Origin: Sphaerisporangium siamense
GTDB lineage: Bacteria > Actinomycetota > Actinomycetes > Streptosporangiales > Streptosporangiaceae
Assembly (NCBI RefSeq): GCF_014205275.1
Contig: NZ_JACHND010000001.1
Location: forward strand, 3,782,001 to 3,846,000
Reading direction: 5' to 3'
DNA: 64,000 nt
The notes under the pieces were generated by a model, which was not told the origin of the DNA, did not search any database, and saw nothing but the letters and a program-made list of their open reading frames with translations. Position numbers and translations under genes: made by a program. Below, one piece after another: positions 25,337 through 33,829 of the stretch (positions within the stretch are counted from its first letter, which is position 1; every line of letters starts with the position of its first letter).

Positions 25337-26080
25337 GTGATCACGACCCGTGGGCTGGTTCTCCGGTCGATCGGCACGCTCGTCGGACTCGGCGGGCTGG
25401 CCTGCTGCCTGACGATGCTCTACCTCGGCGCTCGCGCCGTCATGTCCGTCGGCGGCTCCTGCGGCTCCGGCGGGCGGTACGCGACGGCGGTGCCCTGCCC
25501 GGACGGGGTGGCGTGGCTGATACCGGTGTCCACCATGGGCGGCATCCTGGCCCTCGGGGTGTACCTCGGCCTCCGGCTGCCCGTCGGGCCGAGGCTGGCC
25601 GTGCTGGCCTGGCCTGCCCTGTTCCTCAGCCTCGGCTGGGCGTTCCTGGACAGCGCCATGGCCGACCCCGCCCTCGGCCTGGGCATCATGATCCCCGGAG
25701 TGGTCTTCCTGATCATGGGAGGGGCGCCGCTCGCCCTGCTCCTCCACCGCAGGGCCGCACGCGCGGTCTTCGTGGGCCCCGCACCCTCCCGCCCACCCTT
25801 GACGACCCGGGTCGCGGGCCGGAGCGGGGGGCCGAGCGGGGGGACCGTGCGCTGGACCACGTCCGTGGTGCTGCCCGGCCAGGACGACCTGCCCCGCGAC
25901 GCCGTGGACCTGGACGACCCTCCCCAGGACCGTCCCACCTACCCGCCGCCCCGCACCGCACCCGCCCCACGTCCGCGCTCCCCACAGTTCGCCTACCTGG
26001 ACGGCCCCCGCGACGCCCCTGAGGATGCACCCCGCGACGCCCCTTGGGACGCACCCCGGGACGCCCCTTGGGACGCCTGA
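25337..26080 (+). CDS. Membrane protein with Pro/Asp-rich tail, unknown function
   Basis: The protein has 247 residues from GTG 25337. Four membrane segments lie in residues 8-140 (IGTLVGLGGLACCLTMLYLG, VGPRLAVLAWPALFLSLGWA). A cytoplasmic Pro/Arg/Asp-rich tail of about 100 residues follows and ends in two copies of APRDAPWD. TACCAT 8 nt before the GTG and no ribosome site suggest a leaderless mRNA, with CTGTCC 18 bp upstream as a weak -35. The family is not recognised. Confidence 0.65.
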   Translation: MITTRGLVLRSIGTLVGLGGLACCLTMLYLGARAVMSVGGSCGSGGRYATAVPCPDGVAWLIPVSTMGGILALGVYLGLRLPVGPRLAVLAWPALFLSLGWAFLDSAMADPALGLGIMIPGVVFLIMGGAPLALLLHRRAARAVFVGPAPSRPPLTTRVAGRSGGPSGGTVRWTTSVVLPGQDDLPRDAVDLDDPPQDRPTYPPPRTAPAPRPRSPQFAYLDGPRDAPEDAPRDAPWDAPRDAPWDA

Positions 26081-26108
26081 GCCCGATGAGATCGCGAACG
26101 GAGTCCCC

Positions 26109-26222
26109 ATGAGCAACGGGAAGGCGCTGCGCGCCTGGGCGATCGCGCTGCACGTGATCGCGATCGCCGGAGGCGTCTACCTGGGCGTCCTGTTCTTCGG
26201 CCTGGCGACGGGGACGGGCTGA
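26109..26222 (+). CDS. Small membrane protein, 37 aa
   Basis: ATG 26109 follows GGAG with 6-nt spacing. The product has a basic N-terminus (MSNGKALRAWAIALHV) and one membrane helix (IAIAGGVYLGVLFFGLATG). It lies 28 nt after the previous gene and probably belongs to the same transcript. The open frame extends further upstream, but there it overlaps the repeat tail of the previous gene. Function unknown. Confidence 0.6.
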   Translation: MSNGKALRAWAIALHVIAIAGGVYLGVLFFGLATGTG

Positions 26223-26224
26223 GG

Positions 26225-27187
26225 TCAGGGGATCAGCAGCAGCTTGCCGGTGGTACGGCGGCCTTCCAGGTCCTCGTGGGCCTGACGCACCCGCGCGAGC
26301 GGGTACCGGTGCGAGATGTGCACGTGAAGCCGGCCGGACTCCACCCAGCCGAGGACGTCCGCGGCCCGGCCGAGCAGTTCCTCGCGGGTGACGGTGTAGT
26401 GCGCCAGCGTGGGCCTGGTCAGGAACAGCGACCCGGCCGCGTTGAGCCGCTGCGGGTCGAACGGCGGCACCGGGCCGCTCGCCGCGCCGTACAGCGCCAT
26501 CATGCCGCGCACGCCGAGCGAGGCCAGGCTCCCGTCGAAGGTGGCCGCCCCGACGCCGTCGTACACGACCCGCACGCCGCGGCCTCCGGTGAGCCCGCGC
26601 ACCTTCTTGTCGAAGTTCTCGTAGCGGATCACGTCGTCGGCCCCGGCCTCGCGGGCCAGCTTCTGCTTCTCGTCGGTGGAGACGGTGCCGATGACCCGGC
26701 CGCCGCGCAGCTTCGCCATCTGGGTGAGCAGCAGGCCCATGCCGCCCGCGGCGGCGTGGACGAGCACGTCGTCGCCGGGGCTCACGGCGTGCACCGAGTG
26801 CGTGAGGTAGTGGGCGGTGAGCCCTTGCAGCAGGACGGCGGCGGCCCGCTCGAAGTCCACGCCGTCGGGCAGCGGAATCGTCCGCTCCGCCGGCACCACC
26901 ACCTTCTCCGCGTACCCCCCGAGACCGTCGCACCAGCCCACCCGGTCGCCGATCGCGACGCCGCGCACGTCCGGCCCCACGGCGGTGACCGTGCCCGCCC
27001 CCTCGGAGCCGAGGACGAACGGCGTCTTGATCGGGTAGCGCCCCTCGCGACGGTAGACGTCGATGAAGTTCACCCCGGCCGCGGCCACGTCCACGAGCAC
27101 CTCACCCGCCCCCGGCACCGGATCGGGCACCTCGGCGTAGTCAAGGGCGTCGGATCCACCGGGAGTCGTGACGACTATGGCATGCAT
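26225..27187 (-). CDS. NADPH:quinone oxidoreductase (zeta-crystallin-like)
   Basis: The protein has 320 residues, and its start follows AAGGAG. It is a medium-chain dehydrogenase without the structural zinc loop. The N-terminal GroES-like domain has GVNFIDVYRREGRYP and FVLGSEGAGTVTAVGPDVRG. The nucleotide-binding segment is VLVHAAAGGMGLLLTQMAKL (residues about 145-165), followed by GTVSTDEKQKLAREAGADDV. It would reduce quinones with NADPH by one electron, in the cytoplasm. It converges with the small membrane protein gene, with 2 nt between the stops. No partner gene is evident. Confidence 0.92.
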   Translation of the reverse strand: MHAIVVTTPGGSDALDYAEVPDPVPGAGEVLVDVAAAGVNFIDVYRREGRYPIKTPFVLGSEGAGTVTAVGPDVRGVAIGDRVGWCDGLGGYAEKVVVPAERTIPLPDGVDFERAAAVLLQGLTAHYLTHSVHAVSPGDDVLVHAAAGGMGLLLTQMAKLRGGRVIGTVSTDEKQKLAREAGADDVIRYENFDKKVRGLTGGRGVRVVYDGVGAATFDGSLASLGVRGMMALYGAASGPVPPFDPQRLNAAGSLFLTRPTLAHYTVTREELLGRAADVLGWVESGRLHVHISHRYPLARVRQAHEDLEGRRTTGKLLLIP

Positions 27188-27398
27188 GGCGTAAGGCTCC
27201 TTCTCCACGAGTTCTCCACGAGTTTCCTGGCGACGCCGGGAAGGGTCTGACGTGCGCCGTCGCGGACTGTCGATCGTCCCCAACCCCGCGTCACCCGCCC
27301 ATTGTTCCCCGATGTTCCCGCGGACGCGGCGGGAACCTCCGACGTCCTCGCGTGAGCGCCCGCGGACGGCACGGCGCACGGCTGGCATACTGGGGATC

Positions 27399-28130
27399 AT
27401 GGAAGGACCCGGGCTGCGCGTGCGGTTCGACGAGGATCTCCGGCTGTTCCTGCCCCCTCGGCACCGGCGCGAGGAGGAGGTGCTCCTGCCCTACGACGGC
27501 GTGTCCTCGCTCGGCCACGTCGTCGAGACCGCGGGGGTGCCGCTGCCCGAGGTCGGCGCCCTGGTCGCCGGTGAGCGCGCGGTGACGCCCGCCTACCGTC
27601 CCGAGCCGGGTGAGGTCGTCGGCGTCGCCGCGGTGTCCCGCCCGCAGCCGATCCCGGCGCCGCGCTTCCTGCTGGACGTCCACTTCGGCACGCTCGCGCG
27701 GCGGTTGCGGCTGGTCGGCGTGGACACCGCCTACGAGAACGACCTCGACGACGACACGCTGATCGTCCGCGCCAACGCCGAGCGCCGCGTGCTGCTCACC
27801 CAGGACCGGGGCCTCCTGCGGCGCAGAAGCCTCTGGCTCGGCGCGCACGTGCGGGGTTCGCGGCCGGCGGACCAGTTCCGCGACGTGCTCACCCGCTTCG
27901 CGCCCCCGCTGGCGCCCTGGACCCGCTGCACGGCCTGCAACGGCCCCTTGGCCCCCGCGGGCAAGGACGACGTCGCCCCCGAGCTGCTCCCGGGCACCCG
28001 CCGCGCCTACGACACCTTCGCGCGCTGCCGCGACTGCGGCCAGGTGTACTGGCAGGGCGCGCACGGTTCCCACCTGCACGACATCGTCGCGCAGGCCGAG
28101 CGGGTGCTGGCCGCCCAGAAGGCCGGCTGA
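27399..28130 (+). CDS. Mut7-C RNase-domain protein
   Basis: The protein has 243 residues. Residues 1-85 are the ubiquitin-like Mut7-C associated domain (LLPYDGVSSLGHVVETAGVP). Residues 88-240 are the PIN-type Mut7-C nuclease with FLLDVHFGTLARRLRLVGVD, RVLLTQDRGLLRR and a zinc ribbon, CTACNGPL and CRDCGQVYW. It may be an RNase or toxin-like nuclease, but the role in bacteria is unproven. CATACT ends 7 nt before ATG 27399, which suggests a leaderless transcript. It converges on the kinase gene, with 9 nt between stops. Confidence 0.85.
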   Translation: MEGPGLRVRFDEDLRLFLPPRHRREEEVLLPYDGVSSLGHVVETAGVPLPEVGALVAGERAVTPAYRPEPGEVVGVAAVSRPQPIPAPRFLLDVHFGTLARRLRLVGVDTAYENDLDDDTLIVRANAERRVLLTQDRGLLRRRSLWLGAHVRGSRPADQFRDVLTRFAPPLAPWTRCTACNGPLAPAGKDDVAPELLPGTRRAYDTFARCRDCGQVYWQGAHGSHLHDIVAQAERVLAAQKAG

Positions 28131-28143
28131 GGCGGCGCCTCAG
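28127..28143. terminator. Short hairpin across two convergent stop codons
   Basis: CTGAGGC-GGC-GCCTCAG forms a 7-bp stem with a 3-nt loop. It contains both stop codons (TGA of the Mut7-C gene on plus, TGA of the kinase gene on minus). No T-tract follows on either strand. It could act as a bidirectional I-shaped terminator. Confidence 0.4.
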
Positions 28144-29924
28144 CGCGTCGTGGCCGCCCCGGCCGCCGGGCCCTGCACGCCGAAGTCGTCGAAGGACGCC
28201 TTCAGGGTGCTCTCGGTCTTGTCCGGGACGCGGGCGAGCAGGCCGACGTCCCCGTTCGGCAGGCTGGACGGCGTGCCGGAGGAGTCCAGGAACGTGGCCA
28301 CCCGGTCGCCGTCCACCCACATGGAGAGCCGGACGCCGTCGGAGGTCTTGGCGCACTCGGCCTGCAGCTTCACCGGGACGTTCTTCTTCAGGCCGCCCAC
28401 CGACGCGGGCTGGGTGAGGTTGCCGCCCGCGCCCTTGGTCACGCGGCGGATCCGCGCCTCGCCCGTGGCGGTGATCAGGAACTCGTACCGGCTGGGGTAG
28501 CTCTCCTCGTCGGCGCGGCAGAACAGGCCGTACTCGCCGGCGCCGGACGTCTCGCGCACGGTCGCGGTCACGGTGAGCAGCAGCAGCTCGGGCGTGGTGG
28601 GGGTCGGCGAGGCGGACGGGTCGGGCGTGGCCGGCTGCCGGGGGACGAAGGGGATGGGCGCCTTGACGATGCGCTCGGCGTGGTCGTCGGCGACGTCGAT
28701 CGCGTAGAAGCCGTTGGGCGCGTACCCGTAGGTGCTGGAGGAGTCGCCGCTGTAGTCCCCGCCGTCCCAGCCGGTGCCGCTCTGGGCGAAGTCGTCCTGG
28801 AACAGGGTGTTCAGGTTGGTGGGCGGCGCGGAGTCGCCGAGCAGCGTGCGGGCGCCGAGGGCCCCGGCGACCACGACGGCGGCGACGCCGACCCCGATGA
28901 GGCCCTTGCGCCAGGCCGCCGTGCCGGGCGGGCCGGCGGGGCCGTGACCGCCCGCGAACCGGGTGGCCGTCCCTGGGGGGTGCGCGCCGGGGGAGATCCG
29001 CGTGTCCGGGGCGGTGTGACCGGGCGGGACGGGGCCGCCGTATCCGGGGGCGGCGCCGTGCCAGGTCGCGGGGCCTTCCTGCCAGGCGCGGAACACCGAG
29101 TGCTCGGCGTGCTCGGGCGTGGTGCGGCCGACCATCTGGTCGAGGATCTGCTGGGCCGTGGGCCGGCGCGCCGGGTCCTTGACCAGGGTGGCGGTCACCA
29201 GCGCGCGCAGCGAGGGCTCCATGCCGTCCAGGGCGGGCTCGGTGTTGAGCACCTGGTAGACGATGGACGGCAGCGACTCGCCGCCGAACGGCGCCCTGCC
29301 GCTGGCCGCGTACGCGACCAGGCATCCCCAGGAGAACACGTCGCAGGCGGGCGAGGCCGGCTCGCCGCGCAGGACCTCCGGCGCCATGTACCGCGGCGTG
29401 CCCATCAGCTCGCCGGTGCCGGTGACGCCGCCGAGCGTGTCCAGGGCCCGCGCGATGCCGAAGTCGATCACGCGCGGCCCGACCGGCGAGAGCAGGACGT
29501 TGGACGGCTTGAGGTCGCGGTGCACGATGCCGGCGCTGTGGATGGCGGTCAGCGCGGTGGCCACGCCGACGGCCAGCGCGTCGAGGCTGGACCCGCGCAT
29601 CGGCCCGGACGCCTGGACGGCGCTGTGCAGGTCGGGCCCGTCGACGAACTCGGTGACCACGTAGAGCTGGTCGCCGTCGAGGTCGGCGTCCAGGACGGCC
29701 GCGGTGCAGAACCGCCGCACCCGCCGCGCCGACTCGGCCTCCCGCCGGAACCGCACCCGGAACTGCTCGTGCTGGCTGTACTCGGGGTTGATCACCTTGA
29801 CGGCGACCCGCTGTCCGGACTCGTCCTCGCCCAGGAACACCGTGCCCATGCCGCCGCGACCGAGCCGCCCGATCAACCGGTAGCGACCTAGCTGGGAGGG
29901 TTCACCCGGACTTAGGTTGTTCAC
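28140..29924 (-). CDS. Membrane Ser/Thr protein kinase (PknB-type)
   Basis: The protein has 594 residues from GTG 29924. The kinase domain (residues 13-270) has the glycine loop IGRLGRGGMGTVFLGE, Lys in VAVKVINPEY, catalytic HRDLKPSNVLL, VIDFGIA and GTPRYMAPEVLRG. A Pro/Gly linker precedes one membrane segment (LIGVGVAAVVVAGALGARTL, about 338-358). The extracellular domain of about 230 residues (FQDDFAQSGTGWDGGDYSGD, YEFLITATGEARIRR) resembles a lectin-like or LamG-like sensor module, not PASTA repeats. It probably senses a carbohydrate or wall component and phosphorylates cytoplasmic targets. No phosphatase gene is adjacent. Confidence 0.93.
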   Translation of the reverse strand: MNNLSPGEPSQLGRYRLIGRLGRGGMGTVFLGEDESGQRVAVKVINPEYSQHEQFRVRFRREAESARRVRRFCTAAVLDADLDGDQLYVVTEFVDGPDLHSAVQASGPMRGSSLDALAVGVATALTAIHSAGIVHRDLKPSNVLLSPVGPRVIDFGIARALDTLGGVTGTGELMGTPRYMAPEVLRGEPASPACDVFSWGCLVAYAASGRAPFGGESLPSIVYQVLNTEPALDGMEPSLRALVTATLVKDPARRPTAQQILDQMVGRTTPEHAEHSVFRAWQEGPATWHGAAPGYGGPVPPGHTAPDTRISPGAHPPGTATRFAGGHGPAGPPGTAAWRKGLIGVGVAAVVVAGALGARTLLGDSAPPTNLNTLFQDDFAQSGTGWDGGDYSGDSSSTYGYAPNGFYAIDVADDHAERIVKAPIPFVPRQPATPDPSASPTPTTPELLLLTVTATVRETSGAGEYGLFCRADEESYPSRYEFLITATGEARIRRVTKGAGGNLTQPASVGGLKKNVPVKLQAECAKTSDGVRLSMWVDGDRVATFLDSSGTPSSLPNGDVGLLARVPDKTESTLKASFDDFGVQGPAAGAATTR

Positions 29925-30017
29925 GCCGTTGCCTTACCGCTATGCACCTGTTCGCGGGGGCCAGCCTACCGAGATCGGCGCCAGGCGACCGGTCAACGCC
30001 GCACGGCGACGTGAAGA

Positions 30018-30479
30018 TCACCTGTCGCCTGATGCCTGTGGTCTGCGGGAATCGAGATCGCGTTCGAACCACACGATCTTGCCTTCGGGGCATGACCTGA
30101 CTCCCCAGCGGCTGCTGAGCGCGTCGATGAGGAACAGGCCGCGCCCGTGTTCTTCGAGTAACCGCCCGGGAATGCGGGCGCCGGTAAGGATCAACTCTGG
30201 CGGGACCGTCAAGATGGGCGGCCTGCGGTCATTGTCCGTCACCTCGATACGTATGCGCGTCTCGTTCCGGGTCACGTTCACGGGCAGCTTCGCGTCATGG
30301 TGCGCGTGAGTGATCGCGTTGGTCACGGCTTCGCTCGCGCAGACGATCAGGTCATCGATCACGTGTCCAGGAGCCCAGGTATGGATCATCTCCCGCAGGG
30401 GGGCGCGTGTGCGGCTCACGGCTTTCGGCTGAGCGGGCATGTCGAGACGGAAACTTCGAATCTCAACGTTGATCACCAT
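30018..30479 (-). CDS. RsbW-like ATP-binding regulatory protein
   Basis: The protein has 153 residues. The HATPase_c domain has the N box LIVCASEAVTNAITHAHH, then VTDNDRRPP and the G box GRGLFLIDALSSRWG. It is an anti-sigma-kinase-like protein. It is divergent from the XRE/DUF5753 gene with 209 bp between. Together with DUF397 this gives the full three-part set seen widely in Streptomyces-like bacteria, in contrast to the element copy at 4087-5490. Confidence 0.88.
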   Translation of the reverse strand: MVINVEIRSFRLDMPAQPKAVSRTRAPLREMIHTWAPGHVIDDLIVCASEAVTNAITHAHHDAKLPVNVTRNETRIRIEVTDNDRRPPILTVPPELILTGARIPGRLLEEHGRGLFLIDALSSRWGVRSCPEGKIVWFERDLDSRRPQASGDR

Positions 30480-30688
30480 GTCGCGTACCCCTCCTGAACA
30501 GCACGATCGGCGGACGCGGGGAACGCTGACGTTCGGTCACCGTGGCCTCGCCGTCCGTAGTGGTTTCTCATCTTGCAATCCCAAAACGGGATGGCGCGGC
30601 ACAACGCTTGGCTGGAACTCCAGCCCTCTCATGCGCATGTGGGGCGAGCGGCTTGCCAGGAAGATGTTCCAAGCCGAGAGGAGGCGCG

Positions 30689-31573
30689 ATGCGGGAAAAT
30701 TCCACTATTTTGCGAATAAGGCTAGGGGCCGAGTTGCGGGAGTTGCGTGACCGCCTGGGGCTGAGCCTGGACGCGGCCTGCAAGGCTCTCGCGGAGAGCG
30801 ATCAAGACATCTCGGTCTCGAAGCTGAGCAGGCTGGAGAACGGAAAGGGCGCCATCCGGCTTCAGGATATTCGTGCGCTCCTCGATTTGTACGAGGTGGC
30901 GGGCGGTGCCCAGCGTGACGCGCTTCTGCGGATGGCGCGCGAGGCCAAGGCGGTCGCTCCGGCGGCATGGTGGACGGATTATGAGTCCATTCTTCCGTCC
31001 GGTCTTTCGACCTATGTCGGGATGGAGGCCGGAGCCGGACGCCTGCTCACGTTCACATTGACGCTCATCGACGGTTTGCTGCAGACGGAGGCGTACGCGC
31101 ATGCGCTGATCCGGGCATGGGCGCCAGCCGATCCGCCGGAGACGATCGAGCGGCTGGTCGAGCTACGCGTGCAGCGACAGAAGCTGCTGGTCGCGGAGCC
31201 CGGGCTTGAGCTCGTCACGATCATGGATGAGGCGGCTTTACGGCGTCCGATAGGCGGAGCGGCGACGATGCGCGCACAACTGAGGCATGTGGCCGATGTC
31301 TGTGAGCGGCTGGCCAACGTGACCGTCCACGTCGTTCCGCTCTGTGCGGGGGCCTACGGTCCCCAGCACGGGATGTTCACGCTGATCGAGCCTCGGAACC
31401 CCGCGGACAAGCCAGTGGCATATGTGGACTCTTTAGGCGGAAACTTGTACATGCAGCGGCCGGATCAAATATCCCGATTCAGGGTGATGTTCGATCGTCT
31501 GCGTGCCATAGCCCTCGATCCCGAGGACTCTCTGCGGGTCATCCGGGCCGTCGCCGAGGAGATGTCATCATGA
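30689..31573 (+). CDS. XRE-family HTH regulator with DUF5753 domain
   Basis: The protein has 294 residues from ATG 30689, preceded by the strong ribosome site GAGAGGAGG. This position also excludes the longer open frame. The HTH (residues 14-70) reads ELRELRDRLGLSLDAACKAL, then ISVSKLSRLENGKGAI. DUF5753 runs from about 95 to 285 (LIDGLLQTEAYAHALIRAWA, VHVVPLCAGAYGPQHGMFTL). It probably regulates its own operon or development-linked genes together with the DUF397 protein, whose gene overlaps by 4 nt. Confidence 0.92.
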   Translation: MRENSTILRIRLGAELRELRDRLGLSLDAACKALAESDQDISVSKLSRLENGKGAIRLQDIRALLDLYEVAGGAQRDALLRMAREAKAVAPAAWWTDYESILPSGLSTYVGMEAGAGRLLTFTLTLIDGLLQTEAYAHALIRAWAPADPPETIERLVELRVQRQKLLVAEPGLELVTIMDEAALRRPIGGAATMRAQLRHVADVCERLANVTVHVVPLCAGAYGPQHGMFTLIEPRNPADKPVAYVDSLGGNLYMQRPDQISRFRVMFDRLRAIALDPEDSLRVIRAVAEEMSS

Positions 31574-31785
31574 GTGCCGCGCAATCACGTGATCTTCAAT
31601 GGTTCAAGGCCAAGGCGAGCACGTCGGGCAATGGTTGTGTCGAGGTCGCACACCTGCCTGACGGAGGCGTCGCCGTGCGGAACAGCCGAACGCCGGATGA
31701 GCCGGTGATCCGTTTCACCGCCTTCGAGTGGGACTGCTTCCTCGATGGGGCCAGGAAAGGCGAGTTCGACCTTCCTACCGTGTGA
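31570..31785 (+). CDS. DUF397 protein
   Basis: The protein has 71 residues. It has the family pattern LQWFKAKASTSGNGCVEVAH, VAVRNSRTPDEPVIRFTAFE and WDCFLDGARKGEFD. Its ATGA overlap with the XRE gene is the standard arrangement. DUF397 proteins act with the XRE/DUF5753 partner, possibly as an antagonist or co-regulator. Confidence 0.92.
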   Translation: MSAAQSRDLQWFKAKASTSGNGCVEVAHLPDGGVAVRNSRTPDEPVIRFTAFEWDCFLDGARKGEFDLPTV

Positions 31786-31904
31786 TCCGCTCCTGTGGGC
31801 CTCGCCGTCCTTTCGTGTGCCGAGGCGTTCAAGAACAATCGTCGAAACCGGGCGGCCGATGATCGCCGCCCGGTTCCCGCGATTCTTCCAGTTCGCGGCT
31901 GATC

Positions 31905-32963
31905 TCAGGCTGCCGCGGTCGCCGTCCGGGACGACACCAGGACCGGGCGGTCGACGAGGCGTACCGCTGCGCGCCCGCCGGGGGTGAAGTGGGTGGCGTT
32001 GTGGCCGGGGAGGTCGGCGGTGAGTTCGGTGCCGTCGGGGAGGCGGAGGAGGAGGCGGACCGAGGCGCCGCGGAAGGAGGAGGTGACGATCAGGGCGTCG
32101 GTCTCGCCGCCGGGGGTGACGAGGACGGCCTCGGGGCGGACGAGGACGTCCACCTCTGGTGTGCCGGGTATGTCGCCGTGGACGGGGAGGCGTTGGCCGG
32201 CCACCTCGACCAGGCCGTCGCCGTCGAGGCGGCCCGGCAGGTGGTTCATGGTGCCGACGAACCCGGCCACGAACGGTGTCGCGGGGCGGTCGTAGATCTC
32301 CGCGGGCGGGCCGGACTGCTCCAGGCGGCCCGCCCTGAGCACCGCGACGTGGTCGGCGACCGAGAGGGCCTCCTCCTGGTCGTGGGTGACGAAGATCGTC
32401 GTGATGCCGAGGGAGAGCTGCAGCCGCCGGATCTCCTCGCGCAGCGCGACGCGTACCTTGGCGTCCAGCGCGGACAGCGGCTCGTCCAGCAGCAGCACGC
32501 GCGGCTCCAGCGCCAGCGCCCTGGCCAGCGCCACGCGCTGCTGCTGGCCGCCGGAGAGCTGGTGGGGGTACCGGCCGCCGTGCGCGGGCAGGCCCACCAG
32601 GTCGAGCAGCTCGGCCGCGCGGGCGTGCCGCCCGGCCGCGGCCACCCCGCGCACCCGCATCCCGAACGCCACGTTGTCGCGGGCGTTCATGTTGGGGAAG
32701 AGGCTGTAGGACTGGAAGACCATCCCGGCGTCGCGGCGGTTGGCCGGCACCCGCGTGACGTCCTCGCCGTCCACGAGCACGGCGCCCTCGTCGGGGGTCT
32801 CGAAGCCGGCCACGCAGCGCAGCGCGGTCGTCTTGCCGCATCCGGACGGGCCGAGCAGGGCGATCAGCTCGCCCGGCGCCACCGTGAGGTCGAGACCGTC
32901 GAGGGCGACGGTGTCGCCGAACGTCCGGCGCAGCCCACGGAACTCCACGCGCGCCCCGTTCAC
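31905..32963 (-). CDS. ABC importer ATP-binding protein (PotA/FbpC-like)
   Basis: The protein has 352 residues from GTG 32963. Walker A is GPSGCGKTTALRC, the signature is LSGGQQQRVALARALA, Walker B is VLLLDEPLSALDA, and the H-loop is FVTHDQEEAL. The C-terminal TOBE domain (LPVHGDIPGTPEVDVLVRPE) is typical of iron, polyamine, thiamine and aminoethylphosphonate importers. The start overlaps the stop of the upstream permease gene by 4 nt. It is the last gene of the operon SBP - permease - permease - ATPase, read on the minus strand. Confidence 0.93.
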   Translation of the reverse strand: MNGARVEFRGLRRTFGDTVALDGLDLTVAPGELIALLGPSGCGKTTALRCVAGFETPDEGAVLVDGEDVTRVPANRRDAGMVFQSYSLFPNMNARDNVAFGMRVRGVAAAGRHARAAELLDLVGLPAHGGRYPHQLSGGQQQRVALARALALEPRVLLLDEPLSALDAKVRVALREEIRRLQLSLGITTIFVTHDQEEALSVADHVAVLRAGRLEQSGPPAEIYDRPATPFVAGFVGTMNHLPGRLDGDGLVEVAGQRLPVHGDIPGTPEVDVLVRPEAVLVTPGGETDALIVTSSFRGASVRLLLRLPDGTELTADLPGHNATHFTPGGRAAVRLVDRPVLVSSRTATAAA

Positions 32964-33829
32964 GAACGACTCCTTCTGGTTCCGGCGGTCGACAGGATGA
33001 GCAGCAGCGCCCAGGTGAGCAGCAGGCTGAAGATGGACACCGCGACCGACAGCGGGGCGTTCGCGCCGGAGATCGTGACGATCCACACCGAGAACGGCTC
33101 GAAGCCGAGCAGCCGCGCGACCGTGTACTCGCCGAGCACGAGCGCCAGGGTGAGGAAGGACGCGCCGGCCAGGCCCGTCTTCAGGTTGGGGACGATCACC
33201 CGCAGCAGCACCACGGGCCAGGACGCGCCGCAGTTGCGCGCGGCCTCCACCAGCGTGCGGACGTCCATCGCGCCGAGCCCGGCGTCCAGCGCCCGGTAGA
33301 CGAACGGCAGCGCCAGCACCGCGTAGGCGACGACCAGAACGACGGGGAACGACGGGTTCTGGACGGCGATGATCGTCTGGTAGAACGGCGTGGCCGCCAG
33401 GTAGTCGGGGCCCCAGCGCAGCACCGTGCTGATCCCGGCCACGAACGTGATCGGCGGCACGACCAGCGGCAGCGTGCACAGCACTTCGAGCACCGGCCGC
33501 AGCCGCGGCGCGCCGAGCCGCACGGCCAGCATGGCGGGCAGCGTGAGCAGCAGCACGACCGTGATCGTCGCCGCGGCCAGCCCGAGCGACAGCAGCAGGC
33601 TCCGCGCGAAGCCCTCGGCGGTGAAGATCTCCCCGTACGCCTCCAGGGTGAACCCCTTCGCGGGGTCGTTCACCGTGAACACGAACGAGGCGGCGAGCGG
33701 CGTCACGAAGTACAGCGCGGCCACGGTCAGCACCACCGCCCGCCAGGCCCCCGCCGCGCGCCGCGAGCGCCCGGCCCGGGGCGCGGGCACGCCGGCCTCG
33801 GGCAGGACGGCCGGGGTCAGCGCAGCCAT
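32960..33829 (-). CDS. ABC importer permease
   Basis: The protein has 289 residues. Six membrane segments are visible, with the EAA loop (LVEAARNCGASWPVVLLRVI, then VPNLKTGLAGASF) near residue 200. It resembles PotC/ThiP-half-like permeases. ATG 33829 lies inside the preceding permease gene, a 13-nt overlap. The Ala/Arg-rich N-terminus (ALTPAVLPEAGVPAPRAGRS) is cytoplasmic. It forms a heterodimer with the 298-residue permease. Confidence 0.9.
   Translation of the reverse strand: MAALTPAVLPEAGVPAPRAGRSRRAAGAWRAVVLTVAALYFVTPLAASFVFTVNDPAKGFTLEAYGEIFTAEGFARSLLLSLGLAAATITVVLLLTLPAMLAVRLGAPRLRPVLEVLCTLPLVVPPITFVAGISTVLRWGPDYLAATPFYQTIIAVQNPSFPVVLVVAYAVLALPFVYRALDAGLGAMDVRTLVEAARNCGASWPVVLLRVIVPNLKTGLAGASFLTLALVLGEYTVARLLGFEPFSVWIVTISGANAPLSVAVSIFSLLLTWALLLILSTAGTRRSRS

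Noticed and set aside
30060-30075. Second SOS-like site (GTTCGAAC in the ATPase gene)
   Set aside because: It lies inside coding sequence and lacks the N4 spacer between the two half-sites.
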